Part shown: positions 51,918-60,474 of the stretch, one piece after another | How positions within the stretch are numbered: the stretch's first letter is position 1 | How the letters are laid out: each line of letters begins with the position of its first letter | From: Ignavibacteriae bacterium HGW-Ignavibacteriae-1 | GTDB lineage: Bacteria; Bacteroidota; Ignavibacteria; Kapaibacteriales; UBA2268 | NCBI GenBank assembly: GCA_002839825.1 | Contig: PGYU01000001.1 | Span: forward strand, 62,001 to 126,000 | Direction: 5' to 3' | DNA length: 64,000 nt | Notes under the pieces: model-generated | The model's input: the letters and a program-made list of their open reading frames with translations, nothing else | Databases searched by the model: none | Told to the model about the DNA's origin: nothing | Made by a program: the position numbers and the translations under genes

Positions 51918-52143
51918 AAGATTCTACCATAACACTATACTCCAAGGTTTCATTATCATTCGGAATAGATTCATTATGCTCTGAAAGGCTTTCTAAATAT
52001 AGCTCGATTGCTTCCTTAGCCATAACTTTTGCCTCCGAGAGCGTTGAACCATACGAGATACATCCGGGCAATGAGGGCACTAAAACTGTAAAACCACCTT
52101 CCGGCTCTGGTCTTAATAATACCTTGTAATTATTATATGTCAT
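51910..52143 (-). CDS. hicB: HicB-type antitoxin
   Basis: A 77-residue HicB with the RNase H-like fold: VLLRPEPEGGFTVLVPSLPG, CISYGSTLSEAKVMAKEAI and ELYLESL. It is short, with no room for a C-terminal helix-turn-helix, so DNA binding is not evident and the tail is only NDNETLEYSVMVESYA. It precedes hicA, the reverse of the classical toxin-first order. Confidence 0.9.
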   Translation of the reverse strand: MTYNNYKVLLRPEPEGGFTVLVPSLPGCISYGSTLSEAKVMAKEAIELYLESLSEHNESIPNDNETLEYSVMVESYA

Positions 52144-52208
52144 ATCAAAACCTAAAAATAATATATCATAAAAATCGACGAAATGTAAATCTTAATATTT
52201 TCCTTGTT

Positions 52209-52229
52209 CCGTCAGGTGTTACACCTAAC
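52209..52229. repeat. Palindromic repeat family G, copy 2 (decayed)
   Basis: CCGTCAGGTG-TTA-CACCTAAC; the right arm has lost the match. It lies on the other side of hicBA from copy 1. Confidence 0.6.
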
Positions 52230-52283
52230 TTATACATTTTGTCATTCTGAACGAAATGAAGAATCAAGATTTCTTTATGAATT

Positions 52284-52402
52284 AATCCCAAAGGGATTAC
52301 ATGTTTATAGAAATAAATTGATACCCGTTGCGATGCGACCTCGAAGAGGTCGAATGTATATTATTAACAATTTTGCTATAAACATGTGACTCCTTCGGAG
52401 TC
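52284..52402. repeat. Composite inverted-repeat element (family H)
   Basis: AATCCCAAAGGGATT hairpin, ACATGTTTATAG (52299-52310), inner CGACCTCGAAGAGGTCG hairpin, CTATAAACATGT (52376-52387) and GACTCCTTCGGAGTC hairpin. The two 12-base arms are exact reverse complements. Gap 52144-52484 has no gene; it holds this element, families E and G, and a GTCATTCTGAACGAAATGAA word. Confidence 0.75.
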
Positions 52403-52436
52403 AACATGTCCCATCAGTTCTGACAAAGCCCAGACG

Positions 52437-52470
52437 AAACCTTCCGAAGGTTTCGAACCTTCGGAAGGTT
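52437..52470. repeat. Palindromic repeat family E, intergenic copy
   Basis: AACCTTCCGAAGGTT, TCG, AACCTTCGGAAGGTT, identical except for the spacer to the in-gene copy at 31477-31509. It lies 14 bases past the pepF stop. Confidence 0.9.
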
Positions 52471-52484
52471 GAAAATATCAATAT

Positions 52485-54356
52485 TTACGATTTCATCAGC
52501 TTTTCTAATTCTTCTGTGTAGCGTTTGATTTTTTGTATCGTGAGTTCTATGGGTTTGGGGCTGCTCATGTCAACTCCGGCTTTTTGCAAAACGTTGATTG
52601 GGTAATCCGAACTTCCCGATGAAAGGAAATCCAAATAGCGCTTAATTGCAGGGGCGCCTTCGTTTTTGATTTGCTCGGCTAATGCGTGGGCTGCCACAAA
52701 TCCCGTTGCGTATTGGTAAACATAGAAATCATATTTAACTAAATGATGTACGCGCGACCATGATAATCCCTCTTCTGCATCGGTAACCATTTCGGGTCCC
52801 CAATATTTTTGGTAAAGTTCGGCAAATAATTCAGTCAGTTGGTCTGCTGTCAATATCTCACCTTTTTGAGCCTTTTCGTGTGTCAACATTTCAAATTCGG
52901 CGAATCGTGTTTGACGGAAAAATGTCATTTGTGCAGAGATTAAGAATTTTTCGAGTAGTTCGGCTTTTTCTTCCTTTGTTTTAGCATTTTCGAGCAAGTA
53001 ATCGAGTAATAACGCTTCATTTGTAATTGATGCCACTTCTGCGACGAAAATCGAATATCCGGTATAATGATATGGTTGGTTTTTCTCGCTGAAAAATGAG
53101 TGCATATTATGCCCGATTTCATGAGTCAATGTAAACATATCGTCCATTGTGTTGTTCCAATTCATCAAGATGAATGGGTGAGGACCTGCACCTGTACTAT
53201 TGGAATAAGCTCCGCTGCGTTTGCCTTGAGTTTCGTAAACGTCAATCCATCTGTTTTCAAATCCAAATTTGACTTGTTTGACGTATTCGTCGCCTAATGG
53301 TTTGAGGGATTTCAAAACGATGTCTGTCGCTGTTTCATAATCATATTCCCGTTGAGTAGCAGGGAAGAGCGTCACGTATGTATCATATGGGTGCAATTCG
53401 TCTAATTTCAAAGCTGTCTTTTTGATTTTTGCCCATTTGTGCAATGCATCAAGATTGTTATTTACAGATTTGACTAAATTTTTGTAAACATCTACCGGTA
53501 TATCGTTGCCTTTCAAAGCTGCTTCAATCGGGGAGGAGTATTTACGAATCTCCGAATTTACAAGTCTTTGCTTTACTCTGGAATTATACAAAGACGCCAT
53601 TGTTCCTTTTAATGCTCTGTATGGTTCATAAGTGGCTTTGTAAACATCGCGACGGTAATCTCTGTCCAATGCAAATAGGGCGGCTCTGTAACGACCGTGT
53701 GACACTTGCATTTCCGTTCCGTCATTCATTTTGATATTTGGGAAAGGCAATTCTGCATCGTTCAGAATTGAATAAGTATTGCTTGCAGTTTGGAACACAG
53801 GACTAAGCTTTGCGAGAAGTTGTTCTTGGTCTGCAGGTAGAGTATGGTCGCGCATTTTGTAAGTTGATTCCAATTGGTGCCTGTAATCTACCAAAACTTT
53901 ATCATTCAAATATGAATTGAATTTCTCCTTTGGAAGGGCAATCAATTCAGGCGTCATGAATGATGCTGCTGCGGAAAATTCCGAACCGAGCTTTTGGATT
54001 CGGTCATACATCATTTGGAATTTGCCTTCATTCAAATCTGTATCTCTCGACAAAGCTACGTACAAATATAATTTCGAAAATGCTGCCGAGACTTTATCAG
54101 TCAGAGCGAAGCTTTCATAAACGGATTTTGCCGATTCTCCAAATTTACCTTTGTATTGTTGAATCTTGGGAATTTCACTTTTTATACGTGCGAATTCCTT
54201 TTCCCATGCTTCATCCGAAGTAAAAATATCAGCAGTATTCCACTTGTATTTGTCGTCAATCTCAGCCCTCGTAGGTAGTTTAGTTTGCGTATAAGATTTC
54301 ATGGAAGCTCCAATTATACAAAAAATTACAATCAAAATCATATTAAACTTATTCAT
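52485..54356 (-). CDS. pepF: Secreted oligoendopeptidase F (M3B family)
   Basis: A 623-residue zinc peptidase. The HExxH motif is HEIGH (412-416, LTHEIGHNMHSFF), and the third ligand Glu lies in the following EVASITNEALL segment. Family features include the N-terminal KYKWNTADIFTSDEAWEKEF and WSRVHHLVKYDFYVYQYATG, conserved in PepF. Unlike most PepF, which are cytoplasmic, this one begins with a signal peptide (residues 1-22, MILIVIFCIIGAS), so it should work in the periplasm or outside. Confidence 0.93.
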   Translation of the reverse strand: MNKFNMILIVIFCIIGASMKSYTQTKLPTRAEIDDKYKWNTADIFTSDEAWEKEFARIKSEIPKIQQYKGKFGESAKSVYESFALTDKVSAAFSKLYLYVALSRDTDLNEGKFQMMYDRIQKLGSEFSAAASFMTPELIALPKEKFNSYLNDKVLVDYRHQLESTYKMRDHTLPADQEQLLAKLSPVFQTASNTYSILNDAELPFPNIKMNDGTEMQVSHGRYRAALFALDRDYRRDVYKATYEPYRALKGTMASLYNSRVKQRLVNSEIRKYSSPIEAALKGNDIPVDVYKNLVKSVNNNLDALHKWAKIKKTALKLDELHPYDTYVTLFPATQREYDYETATDIVLKSLKPLGDEYVKQVKFGFENRWIDVYETQGKRSGAYSNSTGAGPHPFILMNWNNTMDDMFTLTHEIGHNMHSFFSEKNQPYHYTGYSIFVAEVASITNEALLLDYLLENAKTKEEKAELLEKFLISAQMTFFRQTRFAEFEMLTHEKAQKGEILTADQLTELFAELYQKYWGPEMVTDAEEGLSWSRVHHLVKYDFYVYQYATGFVAAHALAEQIKNEGAPAIKRYLDFLSSGSSDYPINVLQKAGVDMSSPKPIELTIQKIKRYTEELEKLMKS

Positions 54357-54459
54357 AAAGTTTTTCCTTTAAGTACGTAAAGAGTATATTTACAAAAAAT
54401 CATTTTCAGTTTATTCATTTTTATTTTCAAAATTATCAATATTTTTATTATGTTACATC

Positions 54460-56139
54460 ATGCTGATGACAACTTTATATAAATACGAAAAAAACTTATT
54501 AAAGATTCTGATAATTTTGATGATTTTTCATCTACCTGTTAGTAGCAAGGATTCCGCAAGTGACCCGCTAAATCAGAGTGTTCTGTCGCTGAATCCAATG
54601 AATTTTAGAGAGATCATTCATATTCTAGCCCACGATTCGATGATGGGCAGACCGACCGACGGACGAATCGGGAATAAAGCCGCACAAGTGATAGCAAACA
54701 AATTAGCTGATTACGGCATTTTGCCGGGTTTAAACGGTTCCTATTACCAAAATATTCCATTGCATGAAATTTCAGTTCTACCGGAAAGCGAATTGAAAAT
54801 TGTTTGTGACGAAACTTTGCAGTTCGCTCTTTATGAAGATTATATTGTCAATTCTACGGGAATGATGTCATATTTGCCACGACCTTTGGATATTGTTTTT
54901 GCAGGTTTTGGGATTTTCGCACCCGAATTTGATTATAATGATTACCAAAATATTGATGTAAGCGGCAAAGTGGTTGTATTGCTCAATGGAGAGCCCTATT
55001 CCGAAGACCTCGAATATTTCAATGGCATTTATCCGACTATTTATTCAAATTTCCAAACCAAAGCTAAATATGCCTTAGCTCGAGGTGCAAAAGCATGTAT
55101 AATTCTGCTCTCCGAGAAGGATTTGCGATTCAAACCCTGGGCGGACTTGTTGGTCGATTATAATTTGCCCGAGATGACATTGGCTCAAACCGCTTCGGAA
55201 ATCTTAACAATAATTATGCCTTATACAAAGGCAGATAAAATTCTCGATTGTGTGGGAGCTGTCATTGAACAAGATGAATTCGGCTTTTCAAATTTCAGCA
55301 ATTCAAGTTTGTCCAAAGCTACTTTTTCCTTCAAGGGGAAATATACGGATAAGACTTTTTTGGCGCCTAATGTAGTCGGAATTATCCAAGGGCGTGGAGA
55401 AAATGTGAAAGATGAATATTTGCTTCTTTCTGCTCATTACGACCACCTTGGGATTGGTGTTCCGGTTGATGGCGATTCGATTTATAATGGTGTATTGGAT
55501 AATGCAATGGGTGTATCAGCTTTGTTGGAATTGTCAAGATTATTAAATCTATTTGCCGATAATTTGAACCGAAATATTATAATCGTTTTTACCACTGCTG
55601 AGGAAAGAGGTCTACTCGGGAGTATTTATTATGCCAAAAATCCGATCGTACCATTATACAAAACTATCGCGAATCTTAATATTGACGGCATTGCATTCAT
55701 TGATAATTTTAATTCTGTTATTGGAGTGGGGGCGGGTTTTTCGGAATTGAATGAAATATTAAATAAAGTAGCCGAGAAAAATAATTTGTATGTAGAGGTG
55801 CTTCCTTATGAATTAAGCAAAGTCGGCGCATTTAATCGCTCCGACCAAACTATTTTTGCTCAAGCTGGAATTCCCTCGATGCTTGTGATGGAGGGAACCG
55901 ATTATTTAAATATTAGCCATGAATTCGGCTACTATCGTTTGTACGACTACATGGTGAACTATTATCATTCGCCTTTTGATGATTTAAATTATATGATAAA
56001 TTACGATGCGGCTATGCAACATGTGGATTTTTTGTTAAGTTTGTCAATTGAATTAATCAATTCTGAAAAAATTCCTGAATGGAACGCAGGAACAACATTC
56101 GAAATTGAAAGACTGAGAACAAGAGCGGAAAGGAGATGA
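54460..56139 (+). CDS. M28-family metallopeptidase with inserted PA-like domain
   Basis: A 559-residue protein with an N-terminal hydrophobic segment (about 14-28), probably secreted. A PA-like domain lies at about 130-260. Zinc ligands of M28: SAHYDHLG (His, about 325), LDNAMGVSALLEL (Asp), TTAEERGLLGS (catalytic and metal Glu, about 379), NIDG (Asp) and a final His in YHSPFDD. Such enzymes are aminopeptidases. The stop overlaps the next gene region (ATGA), so expression is coupled to the PstS-like gene. Confidence 0.88.
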   Translation: MLMTTLYKYEKNLLKILIILMIFHLPVSSKDSASDPLNQSVLSLNPMNFREIIHILAHDSMMGRPTDGRIGNKAAQVIANKLADYGILPGLNGSYYQNIPLHEISVLPESELKIVCDETLQFALYEDYIVNSTGMMSYLPRPLDIVFAGFGIFAPEFDYNDYQNIDVSGKVVVLLNGEPYSEDLEYFNGIYPTIYSNFQTKAKYALARGAKACIILLSEKDLRFKPWADLLVDYNLPEMTLAQTASEILTIIMPYTKADKILDCVGAVIEQDEFGFSNFSNSSLSKATFSFKGKYTDKTFLAPNVVGIIQGRGENVKDEYLLLSAHYDHLGIGVPVDGDSIYNGVLDNAMGVSALLELSRLLNLFADNLNRNIIIVFTTAEERGLLGSIYYAKNPIVPLYKTIANLNIDGIAFIDNFNSVIGVGAGFSELNEILNKVAEKNNLYVEVLPYELSKVGAFNRSDQTIFAQAGIPSMLVMEGTDYLNISHEFGYYRLYDYMVNYYHSPFDDLNYMINYDAAMQHVDFLLSLSIELINSEKIPEWNAGTTFEIERLRTRAERR

Positions 56140-56141
56140 TT

Positions 56142-56960
56142 TTGAAAATTGTAACATTGTTGGTTTGTATTTTGATAATTATTGGGTGTAGCTCTACAAC
56201 AAATGAGCCTACTCGAATCATTATCAAAGGCTCTGATACAATGTATATGCTTTCGATTAGATTAGCCGCAGAATACATGAAGAACAATCGCAATGTTTCA
56301 ATTTATGTTTATAGCGGCGGCACAGCCTCAGGATTTCAAGCAATTCAAGATAAATCTGCCGATATTTGCATGGCATCACGTAATGTCGAACCCGAAGAGG
56401 TTCAGCGGCTCGTTGATGAATATAGTGCTGTTGGCGTTTCGCACTTAATCGCCAAAGATGCCTTAAGTATTTATGTGAACAACAAAAACCCTGTGCAATC
56501 GCTTTCAATGCAACAATTGCAAAATATTTTCAAGTGCGAAATTACTAATTGGAAATCGCTGGGATGGGCAGACTTGAAAATCAGTCCTATCAATAGGCAG
56601 GAAAATTCCGGCACTCGTGAATATTTCCTGACGCATGTTCTTGACGGACATCAATATTGCGAGAATATTCCTTCGGCACTTTCACTCAGCAATATGATTG
56701 AAACTATCAGTCAAGATTCAGCGGCAATCGGTTATGGCGGGATAACTTATGTAGAAGGGGTCAAACATCTGAACATTAATGGTATCGAACCGACAACAGA
56801 AAATGTACTGAATGATTTATATCCAATAGTAAGATATTTACAATTTTATACGATAAACACTCCCAAAGGTGCTGTCAAAGATTTTTTGGATTGGTGTTTG
56901 AGCAAACAAGCTCAAGATTTGATTAAGGAAATGGGATTTATTCCAATTTGGGATAAATAA
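56142..56960 (+). CDS. PstS-like phosphate-binding lipoprotein
   Basis: A 272-residue substrate-binding protein of the PstS family with lipobox LIIIGC. IIKGSDTM, VYSGGTASGF, ADICMASR, INRQENSGTREYF and SAAIGYGG fit the phosphate-binding pattern. The start is likely TTG at 56142: AGGAG (56131-56135) is six bases upstream and gives MKIVTLLVC. The ATG at 56136 directly abuts AGGAG, which is too close. No pstABC or phoU is adjacent, so it may be an orphan binding or sensor protein. Confidence 0.85.
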   Translation: MKIVTLLVCILIIIGCSSTTNEPTRIIIKGSDTMYMLSIRLAAEYMKNNRNVSIYVYSGGTASGFQAIQDKSADICMASRNVEPEEVQRLVDEYSAVGVSHLIAKDALSIYVNNKNPVQSLSMQQLQNIFKCEITNWKSLGWADLKISPINRQENSGTREYFLTHVLDGHQYCENIPSALSLSNMIETISQDSAAIGYGGITYVEGVKHLNINGIEPTTENVLNDLYPIVRYLQFYTINTPKGAVKDFLDWCLSKQAQDLIKEMGFIPIWDK

Positions 56961-56983
56961 TTATCACAATTTGAAAATAATGA

Positions 56984-57838
56984 ATGAATATTCTCGAGAA
57001 ATTTTTCGGTAATGTGAGTTTCAAAAGCGATGCAGAAATTGATTTGATGCAAGATTCGGCTCGCATTGTTTCAGATACTCTTGCGATGCTCGCCGATGAA
57101 ATCAAGCCCGGAATTAAGACTATCACACTTGACCGTTTGGCTGAATCATTCATTAGAGACCACAAAGCTACTCCCGCATTTATAGGATTGTACGGCTATC
57201 CGAACACTCTTTGTACTTCGGTTAATGATGAAATTGTTCATGGAATCCCCGGAAATAGAGAACTTCGCGATGGAGACATTATTTCGATTGATTGTGGTGC
57301 AATTATGCACCAATTCTATTCAGACCAAGCCTACACTTTCGGAATTGGCGAAATTTCCGAAGATAAAAAAAGACTCATTACCGTAACTTATGAATGTTTG
57401 ATTTTGGGAATCGAACAAATGAAATCATATTATAAAGTTGGCGATATTAGTTTTGCTATCGAGCAGCACGCACTACGCAACGGCTATCAAATTGTTGAAG
57501 AATTAGTCGGACACGGAATAGGGCGTAAAATTCACGAATTCCCGCAAATTCCGAATTATGGACAAAAAGGCTCGGGTACAATTCTTGTCACCGGTTTTGT
57601 ATTGGCAATAGAACCAATGCTGACGCACGGTTCGTCGAAAATTCTCAAACTCGATGACGGCTGGACAATTGTAACTCGTGACGGATCGCCTGCTGCTCAT
57701 TTTGAACATAATGTTGCAATCAGAAATGGAAAACCAACCGTGCTTTCCGATTTTTCTAAGATTGAATTAGTCCTTAGTCGTAGAGGATATTTCAAAGCTC
57801 AAGATTTTGTTTCTATTGAAAATTCAATTAATTATTAA
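56984..57838 (+). CDS. map: Methionine aminopeptidase, type I
   Basis: A 284-residue metalloenzyme that removes the N-terminal Met. All five metal ligands are visible: Asp in ISIDCGA, Asp in YSDQAYTF, His in GHGIGRKIHE, Glu in AIEPML and Glu in HFEHNVAI. SVNDEIVHGIP carries the substrate His. About 35 residues beyond the normal C-terminus (LSDFSKIELVLSRRG...) form an extra tail. It lies 23 bases after the PstS-like gene. Confidence 0.95.
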   Translation: MNILEKFFGNVSFKSDAEIDLMQDSARIVSDTLAMLADEIKPGIKTITLDRLAESFIRDHKATPAFIGLYGYPNTLCTSVNDEIVHGIPGNRELRDGDIISIDCGAIMHQFYSDQAYTFGIGEISEDKKRLITVTYECLILGIEQMKSYYKVGDISFAIEQHALRNGYQIVEELVGHGIGRKIHEFPQIPNYGQKGSGTILVTGFVLAIEPMLTHGSSKILKLDDGWTIVTRDGSPAAHFEHNVAIRNGKPTVLSDFSKIELVLSRRGYFKAQDFVSIENSINY

Positions 57839-57905
57839 TGATTAATTGTGCATTCTAATTTTTTTATTTATTTTTAAAATATTCTATCACTCAATTTCAC
57901 ACTAT

Positions 57906-58484
57906 ATGATGAGATATATTATTATTCCTTGTTTTTTGGTGTTGATTTGCTCAAGTGTCCAAGCCCAATTGTATTTGGGTGCGGGTCCTTCAATGTACGT
58001 TCCAACCCAAGATTTCGCCGATTTAAACAACGAAAGTATAGGATTCAATCTCCAAATTGAGAACCACTATTTTTGCAATCTTTGGTGGGGCGCTAAGATT
58101 GAATATTTCGAATTCGACAGAATCGAGTCGTTGCCTGCCGAATCGCCCTCGCTCGTAGATTATTTTGCGATTACCCCAAATGTCAAATTTAATTTGACAG
58201 ATGTTTCAATTTATGGCGATAATAATTGCAACCGGAAATTCATTCCATATATTAATTTGGGTGTGATTATGAGTATTTCCGATACTTTCCAACCCGAAAC
58301 GGATAAATTTGGTGTTGGCGGAAATGCAGGTGTAGGCTTGGCGTACGGGTTCACTTTTTTAAATGCTTGTATGATGGTTGACCTGAATGCAACATATAAT
58401 TCGGCGAATTTTCTATACAAGGATGATGCTCGGAGTACAATTAATGCGCTGATTGTGGGACTAAATCTGAGCGTAAGATTATGA
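57906..58484 (+). CDS. Small outer-membrane beta-barrel protein
   Basis: A 192-residue protein; the start MMRYIIIPCFLVL at 57906 gives a clean signal peptide (cleavage near VQAQL). The body (LYLGAGPSMYVPTQDFADLN, GFNLQIENHYFCNLWWGAKI, GGNAGVGLAYGFTF) and the ending TINALIVGLNLSVRL have the strand pattern of eight-strand barrels. Its stop overlaps the next lipoprotein start as ATGA, and four envelope genes run in one direction to 63528. Function unknown. Confidence 0.75.
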   Translation: MMRYIIIPCFLVLICSSVQAQLYLGAGPSMYVPTQDFADLNNESIGFNLQIENHYFCNLWWGAKIEYFEFDRIESLPAESPSLVDYFAITPNVKFNLTDVSIYGDNNCNRKFIPYINLGVIMSISDTFQPETDKFGVGGNAGVGLAYGFTFLNACMMVDLNATYNSANFLYKDDARSTINALIVGLNLSVRL

Positions 58485-59605
58485 AAAAACAATTAGTGAA
58501 AATATTTACATTTATAATTCTTACTTTGATTGTTTCGTGTAGCAGTTTTGAACGTACAGACGAAGCAATAAGAATCAAACCCGAAGCGACTCACAAATAC
58601 AATGAAATCTTCAACCGCGATAGTAATTTCGTCGCTATCCGAAACAGCAATACATTACGAGGAACAGTCCTGAAAATAGTCGAAGTTACCAAACCTGTGG
58701 ATTGCACCGCCGAAAATGAACTTTTTGAAACCCAAAAATATGTTGTATTTCTGGATTCCCTCCAACCCGATATAAAATCATTAGAGATGATTCCAATAGA
58801 AGACATTGAATTAATTGGACCCAAATTGAGCGATTTGCCACCAAATGAGCACGGAAATATCAATTGGTTCGAAAGCTTCAATAATCCGCTTGACCCAACG
58901 ACGATACGCGAAGTTCCGGTCGAAAAAATCAAAATTCCCTGCAAAGATTCAAGTACAAAATTTTGCGATTGCAGCCCTTTGGTATTGCCAACATTAAACT
59001 GTCCCGATTGCGATTACAAATCATATTTTGTCGAACTACGCGGTGGTATTGCAGCTTATCGCGACCGAAAATTGACTGATATTGATATGATTCAGCAAGT
59101 TTATGAAGGGCGGTCTGCATATTTTGGCGATATTGCCGCCGGTTACCGTGCAGAAAATTGGGGTCTTGGAGTAGTATTCAGCAGTGGTGTACCGATTTAT
59201 AATTCATTTGTCGGCGATGATTTTTATCGCCCCTTTGGATTATTGCATGGCAGATGGCATTTCGACGATTTTTTCTGTATGAGACCTTTTTTATTCGGTG
59301 AATTTGGGCTTGCAGTTGATGATATAACACTCGATTTGTTCAGAGTTGCGATTTGCGAAGAATGCAACGAACAAATCCGAATCGAAGATAAAAGCAAATT
59401 TGATATTTCGCTTCCGGTCTCTTGGGGTTTGGGTGCAGGGCTTGATATTCCGTTGCCGTATTGTTGGTTTGACTTATCTTTCGATATTGGTTACAGATCT
59501 TTGGCAATAGGCGAATACGTCGAAGCTTCAGGATTTTCAAATGTTCCGTCCAAAAGAAGAGTGAACATGTTCTTTTTCAGATTAGGTATAACTCTCGGGT
59601 ATTAA
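58481..59605 (+). CDS. Lipoprotein with Cys-rich linker and barrel-like C-terminus
   Basis: A 374-residue lipoprotein (lipobox LIVSC). An N-terminal domain up to about 160 precedes a Cys cluster (KFCDCSPLVLPTLNCPDCDY, about 160-187). The rest looks like an outer-membrane barrel (SYFVELRGGIAAY, FGDIAAGYRAENWGLGVVFS, VSWGLGAGLDIPL) ending FFFRLGITLGY. A lipoprotein with a barrel tail is unusual. No family recognised. Confidence 0.7.
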   Translation: MKKQLVKIFTFIILTLIVSCSSFERTDEAIRIKPEATHKYNEIFNRDSNFVAIRNSNTLRGTVLKIVEVTKPVDCTAENELFETQKYVVFLDSLQPDIKSLEMIPIEDIELIGPKLSDLPPNEHGNINWFESFNNPLDPTTIREVPVEKIKIPCKDSSTKFCDCSPLVLPTLNCPDCDYKSYFVELRGGIAAYRDRKLTDIDMIQQVYEGRSAYFGDIAAGYRAENWGLGVVFSSGVPIYNSFVGDDFYRPFGLLHGRWHFDDFFCMRPFLFGEFGLAVDDITLDLFRVAICEECNEQIRIEDKSKFDISLPVSWGLGAGLDIPLPYCWFDLSFDIGYRSLAIGEYVEASGFSNVPSKRRVNMFFFRLGITLGY

Positions 59606-59611
59606 TGAAGG

Positions 59612-60469
59612 ATGAAAATAATAATGATAAATATTAAAAAATGCTTTATATCAGCTTCGATAGGAATTTTGCTAATTTTTATGGCAAATTCCTGTTGCGA
59701 TTGTCCGCTCGAGCCTTATGATGCTCCGATTATTTGCAAGGTGCGTGAAGTAACGATTACCGAATTCAATCCCGGAATTAATCAAATTGATGATTCCACT
59801 TTCGTTCCGGTTCCCGAGTATTCTATACACACTTATCAGTTCCCAAATTCGGATTTGAATTCCGGAATATTGCCAAATGATGAACGTTTTGCTGATAGCG
59901 ATGTTATTGCTTTAGCAAGCGAACCTATCGAAGACACGCAGTATTCCGCCGTAATTCTAGATTCATATCCAATTAATAAGGACTTGAAAGGGGATATGAT
60001 GGTCGTTTCAGCCGACCCGGTAAATTTACGCGCACTGATAAGATTTAAGGGCAGTTTGCAACGCATCAATCCACAATTTTTATCAGAAAATGCTGATGAG
60101 TTTTGCGACTTTATTGATAATAATGAAACTCAAATAAATACCGCATTGACTGATTTGAAGGAATATGGCAAGGGCTTGACCGGCTCACAATTCATTTCGT
60201 ATAATTCTACAAATATAGACGTGATTGACGCAAACGGGCGAATTGTTACTAACCAAGACGGTGTACCTTTTCCATCGCAAAATATGATTGACAAACTACT
60301 TAATAGCATCAGCGAACAAGCGGTGAACATGCTTGTCGAAATTGGTGATGTTTTTGTTTATAAGGCAATTGACGGGAAATTTTTTGTGTTTGTAATTGCA
60401 GATGTCTCTCAAGGAACTTTTGAGCCACGCAAGAGGCGAGTCACCATCATGTTTAACCGAATCGGATAA
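59612..60469 (+). CDS. Cys-rich lipoprotein
   Basis: A 285-residue lipoprotein; the signal ends MANSCCDCPLEP, so the lipidated Cys is followed by more cysteines. An internal ATG at 59624 (MINIKKCF) is a possible alternative start. The body has no recognised domain. It lies 6 bases after the previous gene and 5 before the next, so it is co-transcribed with both. Confidence 0.7.
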   Translation: MKIIMINIKKCFISASIGILLIFMANSCCDCPLEPYDAPIICKVREVTITEFNPGINQIDDSTFVPVPEYSIHTYQFPNSDLNSGILPNDERFADSDVIALASEPIEDTQYSAVILDSYPINKDLKGDMMVVSADPVNLRALIRFKGSLQRINPQFLSENADEFCDFIDNNETQINTALTDLKEYGKGLTGSQFISYNSTNIDVIDANGRIVTNQDGVPFPSQNMIDKLLNSISEQAVNMLVEIGDVFVYKAIDGKFFVFVIADVSQGTFEPRKRRVTIMFNRIG

Positions 60470-60474
60470 TTCAT

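Noticed and set aside
52204-52389. 61-codon open frame in the gap downstream of pepF
   Set aside because: It runs through repeat hairpins of families G and H and has no ribosome-binding site or protein-like pattern.
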